From assembly GCA_044227805.1 (NCBI GenBank), contig JBGAWA010000004.1:15126-79125 (forward strand): a stretch of DNA of 64,000 bases, read 5' to 3'. Position numbers and translations under genes: made by a program. Source of the stretch: JACCZZ01 sp044227805. Lineage in GTDB: Bacteria; Bacteroidota; Bacteroidia; Chitinophagales; UBA10324. The notes under the pieces were generated by a model. That model ran no database searches. It was not told where the DNA came from and worked only from the letters and a program-made list of their open reading frames with translations. Each line of letters begins with the position of its first letter. Positions within the stretch are counted from its first letter, which is position 1. Of the stretch, positions 55,407-64,000 are shown piece by piece.

Positions 55407-56549
55407 TCATGTCGAAAATGCGCGGTCCCAGTCTTTCCAGACCGGTTCATATCCATTTGATTTCAACATGGCGGCAACTTCAGCCGGTGAACGTTCATCC
55501 GCAATTTCAAACTGCTCCAGTGCCTGCAGCTTTCCGGCGTATCCTCCGGGATCCGTTCTGGAGCCAGCGCTGATAGCAGTGATGCCAAGTTTTACCGCAT
55601 TATTGCGGAAGAGCGGCGACTCACGCGTTGAGAGTGACAACTCTGCATTTTCATTGAAAATGCGATAAGCGCAAATCAGCTGCACCAGTTGCCTGTCAGT
55701 GATCGGATGATTCGGTTGCTGGCAACCGACTGCCGGTCGCAACCTGGGAAATGAAATGGAATATTTGGTCATCCAGTAATGCTTCTCGAGATACTGAAGA
55801 TGTAAAGCTGTAAAAAAAGAATCTACCCGCCAATCTTCGAGCCCCAGCAATACACCAAGTCCCATGCGGTGCACACCTGCTTTTCCCAGTCGGTCCGGTG
55901 TATGCAGCCGGTAGTTGAAATTGCTTTTTTTCCCCTTGGGATGATACAGTTTGTAATTTTTTTCACGGTAGGTTTCCTGGTAAACCAGTACCGTATTAAC
56001 TCCTGCTTGGATCAATCGCTCATATTCCTGCTGCTCCAGTGGCTGCACTTCGAGCATGACGTTTGAAAAATACGGGCGAATCAATGTTATCATTCTTTCG
56101 AAGTAATCGGCACCCACCGCCAGGCTCGCTTCACCGCTCACCAGCAAAACATGATCATATCCATAACGCTTGATTACCGCGATTTCCCTGAGCAACTGTT
56201 CTTCATTCAAGGTGATGCGAGCAAGCTTATTGTCTAAGCTGAAGCCACAGTATGTGCAGATATTCTGACATTCATTAGACAGATACAGCGGAATGTACAA
56301 CTGCATCACGTTACCAAACCTCTTTAAGGTCAGCCGGTGACTGCATTGGGCCATTTCTTCCAGCAGCATTCCAGCAGCAGGAGATACCAGCGCCATGAAA
56401 TCTTCCGTCGTGCCCTTGCCTGCTCTGTGCAGTGCATTTTCCACATCAGATCTTTTCGATGCATAGATGCGCTCAGCCACTTCATCCCATGAATACTGGT
56501 CGAAGACACTGCGGAATAAACTTGTAGTCGCTGCTATTGCTGCTTCCAT
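55407..56549 (-). CDS. thiH: 2-iminoacetate synthase ThiH
   Basis: This is a 380-residue radical-SAM enzyme that cleaves tyrosine to make dehydroglycine for the thiazole ring of thiamin. The radical-SAM motif is CQNICTYCGFS (CxxxCxxC) after a long N-terminal helix bundle; VLLVSGEASL and VLLGLEDWR follow. The C-terminal SPLFRNNAVKLGITAISAGS region is conserved in ThiH. Length normal. It belongs to the TPP-controlled thi operon, 129 bases after thiG. Confidence 0.95.
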   Translation of the reverse strand: MEAAIAATTSLFRSVFDQYSWDEVAERIYASKRSDVENALHRAGKGTTEDFMALVSPAAGMLLEEMAQCSHRLTLKRFGNVMQLYIPLYLSNECQNICTYCGFSLDNKLARITLNEEQLLREIAVIKRYGYDHVLLVSGEASLAVGADYFERMITLIRPYFSNVMLEVQPLEQQEYERLIQAGVNTVLVYQETYREKNYKLYHPKGKKSNFNYRLHTPDRLGKAGVHRMGLGVLLGLEDWRVDSFFTALHLQYLEKHYWMTKYSISFPRLRPAVGCQQPNHPITDRQLVQLICAYRIFNENAELSLSTRESPLFRNNAVKLGITAISAGSRTDPGGYAGKLQALEQFEIADERSPAEVAAMLKSNGYEPVWKDWDRAFST

Positions 56550-56678
56550 TTCCAGGAATTAACGCTCATGAAAAACGAATGATTTCAATTTCAAAAAGCT
56601 TTGTCAGGATTTAATATTCAACTATTGTCAGCAGATGCTGATCACTGCCATACCACTCACTGGCTTATCTGCTTTGCA

Positions 56679-57449
56679 TTATTCTTCCAAAAAAGCGGTT
56701 AGCGGACTGCTGGCCGCTGCAAATGAAGCGACAGCGCCAAGCTTTGATTCAAAGGCAAGTCGTCCTGCTTCTACCGCCCATTTAAAAGCCATGGCCATAC
56801 TCACCGGATCTTCTGCCACCGCGATCGCTGTATTGACCAATACAGCATCCGCTCCCATTTCCAGCGCAGCGGCCGCATGAGAAGGGGCGCCAATACCTGC
56901 ATCAATGATAACCGGGACATTACTCTCGCGAATAATAATTTCCAGCATATCCCGTGTCTGCAGTCCTTTGTTCGAACCAATAGGAGCGCCCAGTGGCATC
57001 ACCGCCGCTGTCCCGACTTCTTCCAGCCGCTTGCAGAGAACAGCGTCGGCATTGATGTACGGTAATACGATGAATCCTGCCTTCACCAGTGCCTCAGCCG
57101 CAATGAATGTTTCCACAGGATCTGGGAAAAGATAGCGAGGATCAGGATGAATCTCCAGCTTAAGCCAGTTTGTTTCCAGTGCTTCCCTGCCAAGTTGTGC
57201 AGCCAGTATAGCTTCCCTCGCATTTCTTGCTCCGCTGGTATTTGGCAAAAGCTGAATAGGTAGCGTTTTCAAATATTGTCCCATGTCATCTTCCTTCTTT
57301 GAAATATCTACCCGCTTCAATGCAACCGTTACCATTTGCGTGCCCGAAGCTTCAATGGCTTGCTTCATCAGCTGCAGGGAACTGAACTTGCCGCTACCCA
57401 GGAGCAACCGTGATGAAAACCGCCGGCCGGCGATAACGAGGTCTTTCAT
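56679..57449 (-). CDS. thiG: Thiazole synthase ThiG
   Basis: This 256-residue TIM-barrel protein condenses 1-deoxyxylulose-5-phosphate, dehydroglycine and ThiS thiocarboxylate. Seen: GRRFSSRLLLGSGKF at the start, the Schiff-base Lys in WLKLEIHPDPRYLFPD, MPLGAPIGSNKGL and VIIDAGIGAPSHAA phosphate loops, and VLVNTAIAVAEDP. It starts four bases inside the end of thiE (ATGA overlap), so the two are translationally coupled. Confidence 0.97.
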   Translation of the reverse strand: MKDLVIAGRRFSSRLLLGSGKFSSLQLMKQAIEASGTQMVTVALKRVDISKKEDDMGQYLKTLPIQLLPNTSGARNAREAILAAQLGREALETNWLKLEIHPDPRYLFPDPVETFIAAEALVKAGFIVLPYINADAVLCKRLEEVGTAAVMPLGAPIGSNKGLQTRDMLEIIIRESNVPVIIDAGIGAPSHAAAALEMGADAVLVNTAIAVAEDPVSMAMAFKWAVEAGRLAFESKLGAVASFAAASSPLTAFLEE

Positions 57450-58111
57450 ATATTCATTTTTTCTCTTTCTGAAACCGTTGTTGCTACTTCCGCAAGAAAT
57501 TTTGCGGCTGCCTCTTGCGGGTGCTGCGCTTTATTTATTGCGCTTGAAACAGCAATACCATGGACACCAGCATTCATCAGCTGCTTCACATCCGTCAACT
57601 GAATACCACCGATCACAATCACCGGCAAATAAAACGAGTGCTCCTGCTTGAGTTGCATAATATCAAGTATACCCTCCAATCCCAACACCTCATCCAGCTT
57701 CTCCTTGGTTTCGGTGAACCGGAATGGTCCAAGTCCGGCATAATGAATTCTTGCATCGTTTAAGCTCCATAATTCATCCCATGAGTGGGCAGATACGCCT
57801 ATGATGGCATCTTCTCCCACCATCTTCACGGCCTCTGACCAATGCATGTCTGATTGTCCAAGGTGAACACCATCGGCGCCGCATTGCTTTGCGATCTCCG
57901 CATCATCGTTGATGATGAGTGTTGCGTCAAAGTGACGGGTGATGGCACACACTTCCCTCGCTGTCTGCAGCCATTCTTCCCATGATTTATTTTTCACGCG
58001 CAATTGCACCCATTTCACTCCAGCCTCGCAGGCCATTTTAGCTTGCGCCGCATGAGAAAAACCGGGCAGGTCTTGTGTAAGGTAATGGAAGGATGAAACA
58101 GGATTATGCAT
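57446..58111 (-). CDS. thiE: Thiamine-phosphate synthase ThiE
   Basis: This is a 221-residue TIM-barrel enzyme that joins HMP-PP and thiazole phosphate. The start is at ATG 58111 (MHNPVSSFHYLTQD), overlapping the end of thiD by eight bases; an ATG at 58162 would lie deep in thiD. Motifs: KWVQLRVKN, LIINDDAEIAKQCGADGVHLGQSD, VSAHSWDEL, LGPFRFTETKEK and VIGGIQLTD. It is the canonical ThiE; a divergent relative lies at 58856. Confidence 0.95.
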   Translation of the reverse strand: MHNPVSSFHYLTQDLPGFSHAAQAKMACEAGVKWVQLRVKNKSWEEWLQTAREVCAITRHFDATLIINDDAEIAKQCGADGVHLGQSDMHWSEAVKMVGEDAIIGVSAHSWDELWSLNDARIHYAGLGPFRFTETKEKLDEVLGLEGILDIMQLKQEHSFYLPVIVIGGIQLTDVKQLMNAGVHGIAVSSAINKAQHPQEAAAKFLAEVATTVSEREKMNI

Positions 58112-58880
58112 GATGAAAAGGTAATTTGATCGAGTGATGCTCGCCCAGCAAATCATTGGCACTTTTCAAAAATTCAAAGGTATAGGACTTAGCCCATCCG
58201 CAACTGTTCTTCATATCATTGCCCTGCGCAAGCAATGCGGTGATGGCAGCTGATAAAACACAACCGGAACCATGCTTCTTAAACCCATTCAAGGGCGGCG
58301 AATCAAAATTCCATCGCTGATCACCTTGCAGTAACACATCCATGATACTACCATCCGCAGCCTGATAACTTTTAAGGAAGATATTCGTGAACGTCTGTAA
58401 GGAAAGTGCTGCAGCCATTGCATCGTCCCTTCCTGTCCATGCTTTTGCCTCTTCCGCATTGGGTGTGATGAGATACACCAGCCTGCAGCATGCTGTAAAT
58501 TCTTTTACATTATCACCCGGATGAAACTCAAATCCCGTTGAAGTCTTCCTGACAGGATCCCAGATTGCTTTCACCTTCGGAAAATGATTACTCAGGAAGA
58601 GCAGTATTTCATGCAGCTTGCTGAGACTTTCCACGATGCCTATCTTGATATATTCAACGTCATATTTTTCCAGCAACAGGTGCAGTTGCCTGACAATCTG
58701 TTCCGTGGTAATCCATTGCACATGGTGAAACCGGTCTTCCAGCTGTATGGTAAGTGCGCTGCAAACACCTAATCCATACACTCCTAATTGTTCAAATGTT
58801 TTAATGTCGGCAAGGATACCCGCACCGGCAGATGGATCGAATCCGGCAAGGCTGATTACATAGTGGCGATGCTGTTGCAT
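58104..58880 (-). CDS. thiD: Hydroxymethylpyrimidine/phosphomethylpyrimidine kinase ThiD
   Basis: This 258-residue ribokinase-like enzyme makes HMP-PP from HMP. It has the N-terminal AGFDPSAGAGILADIKTFEQLGVYG motif, of which SAGAG binds the substrate, LITPNAEEAKAW, and the C-terminal anion hole KKHGSGCVLSAAITALLA with the catalytic-type GSGC. It overlaps thiE2-like (25 bases) and thiE (8 bases), a tight operon. Confidence 0.95.
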   Translation of the reverse strand: MQQHRHYVISLAGFDPSAGAGILADIKTFEQLGVYGLGVCSALTIQLEDRFHHVQWITTEQIVRQLHLLLEKYDVEYIKIGIVESLSKLHEILLFLSNHFPKVKAIWDPVRKTSTGFEFHPGDNVKEFTACCRLVYLITPNAEEAKAWTGRDDAMAAALSLQTFTNIFLKSYQAADGSIMDVLLQGDQRWNFDSPPLNGFKKHGSGCVLSAAITALLAQGNDMKNSCGWAKSYTFEFLKSANDLLGEHHSIKLPFHHA

Positions 58881-59485
58881 AGTTGGAGTACCCTTTTAAA
58901 TTTTTCCACCGGATCATCTGACTTCCAAATGCTACCCAGCAAAGCGACGCCATAAAACCCTATCCCGGCCGCCTTTTCAATCCGATCTTCATCAACCCCT
59001 CCCAAAGCAAATACTCTATAGTCTGATTTCCTGATCACCTTCTCTAACGAATCTTCATGAAACGTGCTACGATAACCAATTTTCGAGATGCTGTCGAAAA
59101 CAGGGCTTAGGAAGACGTATGCATAGTCGGAGTGCTCTGCTCTTAGCGCTCCAAGTGTATGAAAACCCGCTGTAACTTCGAGCTGCGGCCTCCGGAACTT
59201 GAGGTATTTCATGAGCAGCCATGTATGCCAGTAGTTTCTTTTACGGTGATGCTCTGTAACATGAATGCCGGCCAGTTGGTAGGATACGCTGAGCTCATGA
59301 TGGGAGTGAATCACGATCCGGTCAAGGTATTCTTCCGGAACCTTGTCCAGCAACTTTCGCAGTTTGTTAGTAGAAAATCTCGGCTTACGCAGGTGGTACC
59401 TCTCCAGACCGGCTTTAAAAAGACCAGTCATGATATTCACCTCATCAACTACTTCTTCAGGATTGGAAATCACCACTACTTTCAT
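58856..59485 (-). CDS. ThiE/TenI-family protein
   Basis: This is a 209-residue second TIM-barrel protein of the thiamine-phosphate synthase/TenI superfamily. It contains LIVIHSHH-like IVIHSHHELS, GIHVTEHHRKRN, TAGFHTL, FLSPVFDSISKIGY and VFALGGVDEDRIEKA. The NDD and KLGQ-type substrate residues of ThiE are not obvious, so it is probably TenI-like (thiazole tautomerase role in Bacillus) rather than a second synthase. It is embedded in the thi operon between thiC and thiD, which supports a thiazole role. Confidence 0.82.
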   Translation of the reverse strand: MKVVVISNPEEVVDEVNIMTGLFKAGLERYHLRKPRFSTNKLRKLLDKVPEEYLDRIVIHSHHELSVSYQLAGIHVTEHHRKRNYWHTWLLMKYLKFRRPQLEVTAGFHTLGALRAEHSDYAYVFLSPVFDSISKIGYRSTFHEDSLEKVIRKSDYRVFALGGVDEDRIEKAAGIGFYGVALLGSIWKSDDPVEKFKRVLQLCNSIATM

Positions 59486-59552
59486 TACTGCAAAATATTT
59501 TTTCTGGCTTCGGCTGGCTGATTATTTCTTCAGCCGGTAATAAATTCAACGA

Positions 59553-61436
59553 TCATGACTGCTTGACATAAATTTCTCCGCCGGCTTCCACAAATTCCTT
59601 TGCCTTTTCTTCAAGTCCTTTTTCAATCAATTGTGCTTCATTCACTTTTAACTTTGCCGCGTAATCACGAACCTCCTGGGTAATTTTCATCGAACAGAAT
59701 TTAGGCCCGCACATGGAACAGAAGTGCGCCACTTTAGCATTGTCTGCAGGCAGCGTTTCATCATGAAATTCCCGTGCAGTATCCGGATCAAGCGACAGGT
59801 TAAACTGATCCTGCCATCGAAAATCAAAGCGTGCCTTGCTCAGTGCATTGTCGCGTAATTGTGCTCCAGGATGTCCTTTGGCCAGATCAGCTGCATGCGC
59901 CGCAATCTTGTATGCAATCACTCCATCCTTCACATCCTTTTTATTCGGTAATCCCAGGTGTTCCTTGGGTGTAACATAACACAGCATCGAACAGCCATAC
60001 CAGCCAATCATCGCAGCGCCGATGGCAGAAGTGATGTGATCATATCCCGGCGCAATGTCTGTAGTGAGAGGTCCGAGTGTATAAAAAGGCGCCTCATAAC
60101 ATTCATCCAGTTCCTTCTCCATGTTTACCTTAATGAGCTGCATCGGAATATGTCCCGGTCCTTCAATCATGGTTTGAATATGGTGCTTCCAGGCCACTTT
60201 GGTCAACTCGCCTAAAGTTTCGAGTTCCGCAAATTGTGCGCTGTCATTCGCATCGGCGATGCTACCAGGTCGAAGGCCATCACCCAGTGAAAAGGAAACA
60301 TCATATGCTTTCATGATCTCGCAAATGTCTTCGAAATGTGTGTAGAGGAAACTCTCCCTATGATGCGAAAGGCACCATTTAGCCATGATACTTCCTCCAC
60401 GGGAAACGATGCCCGTTACCCTTCCCGCCGTGAGCGGAATATATCGCAGCAACACTCCGGCGTGCACCGTAAAATAGTCAACTCCTTGTTCAGCCTGTTC
60501 GATGAGTGTATCACGATATATTTCCCAGGTAAGATCTTCCGCAACACCACCTACTTTCTCCAGAGCCTGGTAAATGGGCACTGTTCCGACAGGTACAGGT
60601 GAGTTGCGGATGATCCACTCGCGGGTCTCATGTATATTTTTGCCGGTGGAAAGATCCATAATGGTATCGGCACCCCAGCGGCAGGCCCACACTGCTTTTT
60701 CCACTTCTTCTTCAATGGAAGAACTGACAGCCGAATTTCCGATGTTGGCATTGATCTTCACCAGGAAATTCCGTCCAATGATCATCGGCTCACTTTCAGG
60801 ATGATTGATATTGGCAGGAATGATGGCGCGTCCTCTTGCCACTTCCTCGCGGACGAATTCGGGTGTTATGAAATTTGCCGGAAGGCTTGCGCCAAAACTT
60901 TCTCCGGCATGCTGCTTTCTCAAGTCTGCATACTGCTTACTCAACTCATGCGCCCGCTGATTTTCGCGGATGGCTATATACTCCATCTCGGGTGTTATGA
61001 TTCCGTTTTTCGCATACTGCATCTGCGAAACATTGCGGCCTTGTTTGGCACGCAATGGCCTGGGTATATTTTTAAAGTGAATGCCATGAAGCGATTCATC
61101 ATTCAATCTTTCATTGGCATAGGTTGAGGTGAATGCAGGCAACTCTTCCACATCTCCCCTTTTCAGAATCCATTCCCGTCGAAGCGGCTGCAACCCCTGG
61201 TGTACATCCACCTCCACGGCAGGATCCGTGAATGGTCCGCTTGAATCATATACCGTTATTTTTACCTTTTCCTTTCTGACACTTCCGTTTTGCAATTCAA
61301 TTTCATCGGCAGTGGTAATCTCCCGCATAGCAACCCGAATATTGTGCAGACTGCCCTTCACATATATTTTCTCAGACGCGGGAAACGGTGCGCGAGTAAT
61401 GGTGTCATCACCGGGAAGTTTACGCTGATCTTTCAT
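59553..61436 (-). CDS. thiC: Phosphomethylpyrimidine synthase ThiC
   Basis: This 627-residue enzyme rearranges aminoimidazole ribotide to HMP phosphate with a radical-SAM 4Fe-4S cluster. Its C-terminal cluster motif is HFCSMCGPKFCSM (CxxCx4C). Also seen: MQYAKNGIITPEMEYIAIRE, GRAIIPANINHPESEPMIIG, TIMDLSTGKNI, SRGGSIMAKWCL and IEGPGHIPMQ. Full length, including the N-terminal domain. It is the second gene of the TPP-regulated operon after thiS. Confidence 0.98.
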   Translation of the reverse strand: MKDQRKLPGDDTITRAPFPASEKIYVKGSLHNIRVAMREITTADEIELQNGSVRKEKVKITVYDSSGPFTDPAVEVDVHQGLQPLRREWILKRGDVEELPAFTSTYANERLNDESLHGIHFKNIPRPLRAKQGRNVSQMQYAKNGIITPEMEYIAIRENQRAHELSKQYADLRKQHAGESFGASLPANFITPEFVREEVARGRAIIPANINHPESEPMIIGRNFLVKINANIGNSAVSSSIEEEVEKAVWACRWGADTIMDLSTGKNIHETREWIIRNSPVPVGTVPIYQALEKVGGVAEDLTWEIYRDTLIEQAEQGVDYFTVHAGVLLRYIPLTAGRVTGIVSRGGSIMAKWCLSHHRESFLYTHFEDICEIMKAYDVSFSLGDGLRPGSIADANDSAQFAELETLGELTKVAWKHHIQTMIEGPGHIPMQLIKVNMEKELDECYEAPFYTLGPLTTDIAPGYDHITSAIGAAMIGWYGCSMLCYVTPKEHLGLPNKKDVKDGVIAYKIAAHAADLAKGHPGAQLRDNALSKARFDFRWQDQFNLSLDPDTAREFHDETLPADNAKVAHFCSMCGPKFCSMKITQEVRDYAAKLKVNEAQLIEKGLEEKAKEFVEAGGEIYVKQS

Positions 61437-61501
61437 AATTCATTTTTTGTTGTTTACAATTAATATAAGTAAAGCGGTTAGCGATCATACAGGTCGTAAA
61501 T

Positions 61502-61705
61502 TTATCCTCCCTGTGCTGCTTCAATAATGATCACTTCATCATTTTCATGGAGTTCATATTGCGACCAGTCCTTCCGTTGAATGACGGTTGCATTCACGGC
61601 AACAGCCACTCCGCCTTTCTGATCAATCAAAAGTTCTTTCAGCAAAACATACAACTGACTTCCCTGTTTAAGTTCCCGCCAGTTACCGTTGATTTTAATT
61701 TTCAT
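61502..61705 (-). CDS. thiS: Sulfur carrier protein ThiS
   Basis: This is a 67-residue ubiquitin-fold sulfur carrier ending in the required diglycine (VIIIEAAQGG), whose C-terminus becomes the thiocarboxylate used by ThiG. It starts MKIKINGNW and contains VAVNATVIQRKDW, typical. It is the first gene of the operon, about 270 bases downstream of the TPP riboswitch. The gap between holds no recognised gene. Confidence 0.93.
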   Translation of the reverse strand: MKIKINGNWRELKQGSQLYVLLKELLIDQKGGVAVAVNATVIQRKDWSQYELHENDEVIIIEAAQGG

Positions 61706-61977
61706 GACTGCATTTTTTAACCAGCGGCCAGACTACAAGTCATTCAGGCAGCTGATACGAACATGAAACACTTCCTCTGCGAAAGCCACATCTTGCCTTT
61801 TAATTCAGCAACAGGGGTAATGCCGATGCAGAACAGATCATGGTTGGTGAATCATTTTCCAAACTGATAAAAATGAGTAACCGCACGGCAGATCTGATCC
61901 TCAGTCATACAGATGTTTCTTTTGAAAAATTTGTTTTAAAAGCAAATGCCAAGAAAACCAAAGGGCGGGATCATTGT

Positions 61978-62056
61978 AACTTTTCCCTTCGCAGGAATTA
62001 CCCTGATCAGGTGTTAAGGGTTTGGTCTCAGCCCCACGGCAAAAGGGACACCCCTA
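61978..62056 (-). promoter_or_regulatory. TPP (THI-element) riboswitch
   Basis: Read on the minus strand, the segment contains the conserved THI-element landmarks in order: GGGGTG at the 5' base of the stem, GGGCTGAGA, ACCCTTAACACCTGATC, GGGTAAT, and GCGAAGGGA at the 3' end. These form the two-arm TPP aptamer. It lies in the leader of thiS and should lower expression of the whole operon when thiamin pyrophosphate is plentiful. No clear terminator was picked out downstream, so translational or distal control is possible. Confidence 0.95.
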
Positions 62057-62082
62057 AAGTTTTCTTAAAACGAAATTATAAA

Positions 62083-62102
62083 ATTAAACCCACATTTTGC
62101 AG
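62083..62102. repeat. Dispersed repeat, end fragment
   Basis: TTAAACCCACATTTTGCAGT is identical to the terminal 20 bases of full copy 2 (reverse complement). It sits just upstream of the TPP riboswitch, in the thi promoter region. Confidence 0.5.
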
Positions 62103-62176
62103 TACTAAAGATAAATGGGCTAATAGATGGTAAGGAATAAAAAACCATGGTAAACAGCCTATAACAGCTACGCTGA

Positions 62177-64000
62177 TTATGCCATGACTGCTGGGACTGA
62201 TGCATGAATCGTAAAGTAAAACCTGCTTCCTTTACCAGGTTCACTTTCAACTTGTATTTCGCCACCCAGCATGTTGACCAGTTTACGGGCAATGGATAAT
62301 CCCAGTCCCGTGCCACCGAATTTACGGGTGCGCATGGTATCAATCTGATGAAATGGTTCAAAAATGATCTCCTGCATTTCCTTTTCAATACCAATGCCTT
62401 TGTCAACCACCTCCGTCAGAATCACCAGCTTATCTCCCTCACGTTTTAACAGTTTACTTATAACAGCAACCACTCCATCATTGGAAAACTTAACAGCATT
62501 GCCGATAAGATTTACCATGATCTGCCTGAATCTTATTTCATCGCCGACTACCATCACGGGTATATCACGGCCAATCTTCAGTTCGATCTTTATATGCTGC
62601 TCCTTTGCCTTGAGTTTAAAGGAACGCACAACATCTTTCATGAGGCCGCGGAAGTCGTACACATGGTTGATGAGTTCCAGTTTTCCCGATTCAATTTTTG
62701 AAATATCGAGCAAGTCGTTGATCAACAGTAAGAGTGAATCAGCCGAATAACGGACAATTTCAACATACTCCTGCTGCTGCGGTGAAAGCTTTGACTGCAG
62801 CAATAAATCAGTAAACCCCATAATGCCATTCATGGGAGTTCTGATTTCATGACTCATATTTGCCAGGAACTGGCTCTTTGTCCTGTTCGCTGCCTCCGCC
62901 GCTTCTTTCGCTTCCTGCAGCGATTGCTCAAATATCTTTTGCTGCGTTATATTTCTTCCAAGCACGGAAACACCGATTATCCTGCCATCTTCCACCCGGA
63001 TGGGACTCAATGAGTACTCTACAAAATATTCCTTTCCGTCTATAGCATACGTATCTACCTGGCTGAAAGAATTACCCATTAAACACTGATCATAACGAGC
63101 CGTCCAGGTGGATGCCATTTCCGGAGAAAAGCCCTCTGTAATCAGCGCCCCCTGCTTCATGGTGATGCCATAATAAGTTTTAAATGCCTCGGCTATAGGC
63201 TTGTTGAAATTGAGAATTCTTTTATGTTCATCAACAGACCAGATGGATTCCTCGCGGTTTTCGATGAGCGCAATAAGTTGAGCCTGACTCTTCTTTACTG
63301 CATCTTCCATCGCCTGTCGTTCAGTGATATCAACGGCCGTTCCAACAATACTTACCGGCATGTTGTATTCATCACGTACCAGCTTTCCTTTGGATTCGAT
63401 TACGATGTATTTATCATCCGAATGCTTTGCACGGTAAATGTGATGGAACATGGCTGTTTCACCGTACAAGTGCCGCCGTAATTTGTACAGCAATCCCGGC
63501 AGGTCTGTTGGATGTATGGTCTGCTGCCACTCATCGAAATACTGGGGCACAGTATCCGGCTTGCTGTCAAAAAGTTTTCGCCACGATTCATTAAACGTAA
63601 CCTTGTTGGTAATCAGGTTCCAGTCCCAGATGCCAACCTGTGTTCCGGCAATTGCCGCATTCAGCCTCACCTCACTGCTGCGTAAGGCGCGTTCTGCTGA
63701 TTTTCTTGCAGAGATATCTATGATACCCACTACCAGCACATTTCTGCCCTGATAGATATGCGACCTCGAAAAAACTTCAATGTCAATCTTTCTCCCGTCC
63801 TTTTTTACACCTACCAGTTCTTCCAGGAAATTTTCCCCCATCATGATCCTCCGCTTCATCTCTTTGCGAAATGAGGTATCATACAACTTCAGCATTTCCT
63901 TGCCTTTCAGTTCATCCCCCTCATAGCCAAACATTTTCTGCGCCGAGTTATTAAAGTCAACCACCATTCCATTTTCATGAATAATGATTGCTTCGCGCCC
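62177..64000 (-). CDS. Multi-PAS sensor histidine kinase (N-terminus beyond window)
   Basis: The reading frame is open to the right edge, so the N-terminus is outside the window. The visible 607 residues hold at least four PAS domains (the first cut; GYEGDELKGKEMLKLYD; DWNLITNKVTFNESWRKLF; SVDEHKRILNFNKPI), then a coiled linker and a HisKA domain with the phospho-acceptor His in MSHEIRTPMNG (codon at 62849-62851). An HATPase domain with NLIGNAVKFS, DKGIGIE and GGTGLGLSIARKLV ends the protein. No transmembrane segment or receiver domain is seen in this part. It is probably a cytosolic redox- or ligand-sensing kinase; the partner regulator is not visible. Confidence 0.92.
   Translation of the reverse strand, partial: GREAIIIHENGMVVDFNNSAQKMFGYEGDELKGKEMLKLYDTSFRKEMKRRIMMGENFLEELVGVKKDGRKIDIEVFSRSHIYQGRNVLVVGIIDISARKSAERALRSSEVRLNAAIAGTQVGIWDWNLITNKVTFNESWRKLFDSKPDTVPQYFDEWQQTIHPTDLPGLLYKLRRHLYGETAMFHHIYRAKHSDDKYIVIESKGKLVRDEYNMPVSIVGTAVDITERQAMEDAVKKSQAQLIALIENREESIWSVDEHKRILNFNKPIAEAFKTYYGITMKQGALITEGFSPEMASTWTARYDQCLMGNSFSQVDTYAIDGKEYFVEYSLSPIRVEDGRIIGVSVLGRNITQQKIFEQSLQEAKEAAEAANRTKSQFLANMSHEIRTPMNGIMGFTDLLLQSKLSPQQQEYVEIVRYSADSLLLLINDLLDISKIESGKLELINHVYDFRGLMKDVVRSFKLKAKEQHIKIELKIGRDIPVMVVGDEIRFRQIMVNLIGNAVKFSNDGVVAVISKLLKREGDKLVILTEVVDKGIGIEKEMQEIIFEPFHQIDTMRTRKFGGTGLGLSIARKLVNMLGGEIQVESEPGKGSRFYFTIHASVPAVMA

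Overview
The window comes from the chromosome of a Bacteroidota bacterium, most like Chitinophagales or a related environmental group (inferred). The signs are a SusC/SusD pair, four proteins with type IX secretion (T9SS) C-terminal sorting domains, many lipoproteins with a Cys lipobox, TAnnTTTG-type -7 promoter boxes, and Bacteroidota-type families (DUF4468, DUF3089, DUF1573, long Lgt, MtaB). No phage, plasmid, CRISPR array or intact insertion sequence was seen.

Layout. 1-2.7 kb: end of a surface-polysaccharide cluster (ExoA-like glycosyltransferase, DegT aminotransferase, short phosphoglycosyl transferase). 2.9-7.3 kb: a frameshifted DUF3052 gene, a DUF2807 lipoprotein, a histidine kinase/response regulator pair and a DUF1573 protein. 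7.4-19.8 kb: large secreted T9SS proteins: an 1811-residue beta-helix protein, a small carbohydrate-binding-like protein and two multidomain GH13 amylases. 20-40 kb: a composite polysaccharide utilisation locus with GH31, SusC, SusD, GH53, GH2, aldose epimerase, a second GH53, galactokinase, GalT, an SSS symporter and a third GH13. Together these would cut beta-1,4-galactan and alpha-glucan outside or at the surface of the cell, import the products, and feed galactose into the Leloir pathway. 40-46 kb: tRNA-Arg(CCG), a doubly frameshifted metallo-beta-lactamase-fold gene, an S51 peptidase, a DUF4468 protein and gyrB. 46-55 kb: a second polysaccharide initiating transferase with a lipoprotein partner, a Gfo/Idh/MocA oxidoreductase, a DUF937 protein, mtaB, lgt and a DUF3089 lipoprotein. 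55-62 kb: a minus-strand thiamin operon (thiS, thiC, thiE-like, thiD, thiE, thiG, thiH, rhodanese) led by a clear TPP riboswitch. 62-64 kb: a PAS histidine kinase cut by the window end.

The strongest unexplained signal is a dispersed non-coding repeat. Three full copies of about 162 bp (4172-4333, 42637-42798, 52366-52528) and a series of partial copies lie between genes. Each full copy is an imperfect palindrome with TTTAACCC-like ends and a central 18-bp inverted repeat around a 30-nt loop, so it looks like a foldback MITE or REP-like element. A second pattern is that two conserved genes, and possibly one small ORF, are broken by single extra bases in short A/T runs. That may be assembly error rather than real decay.
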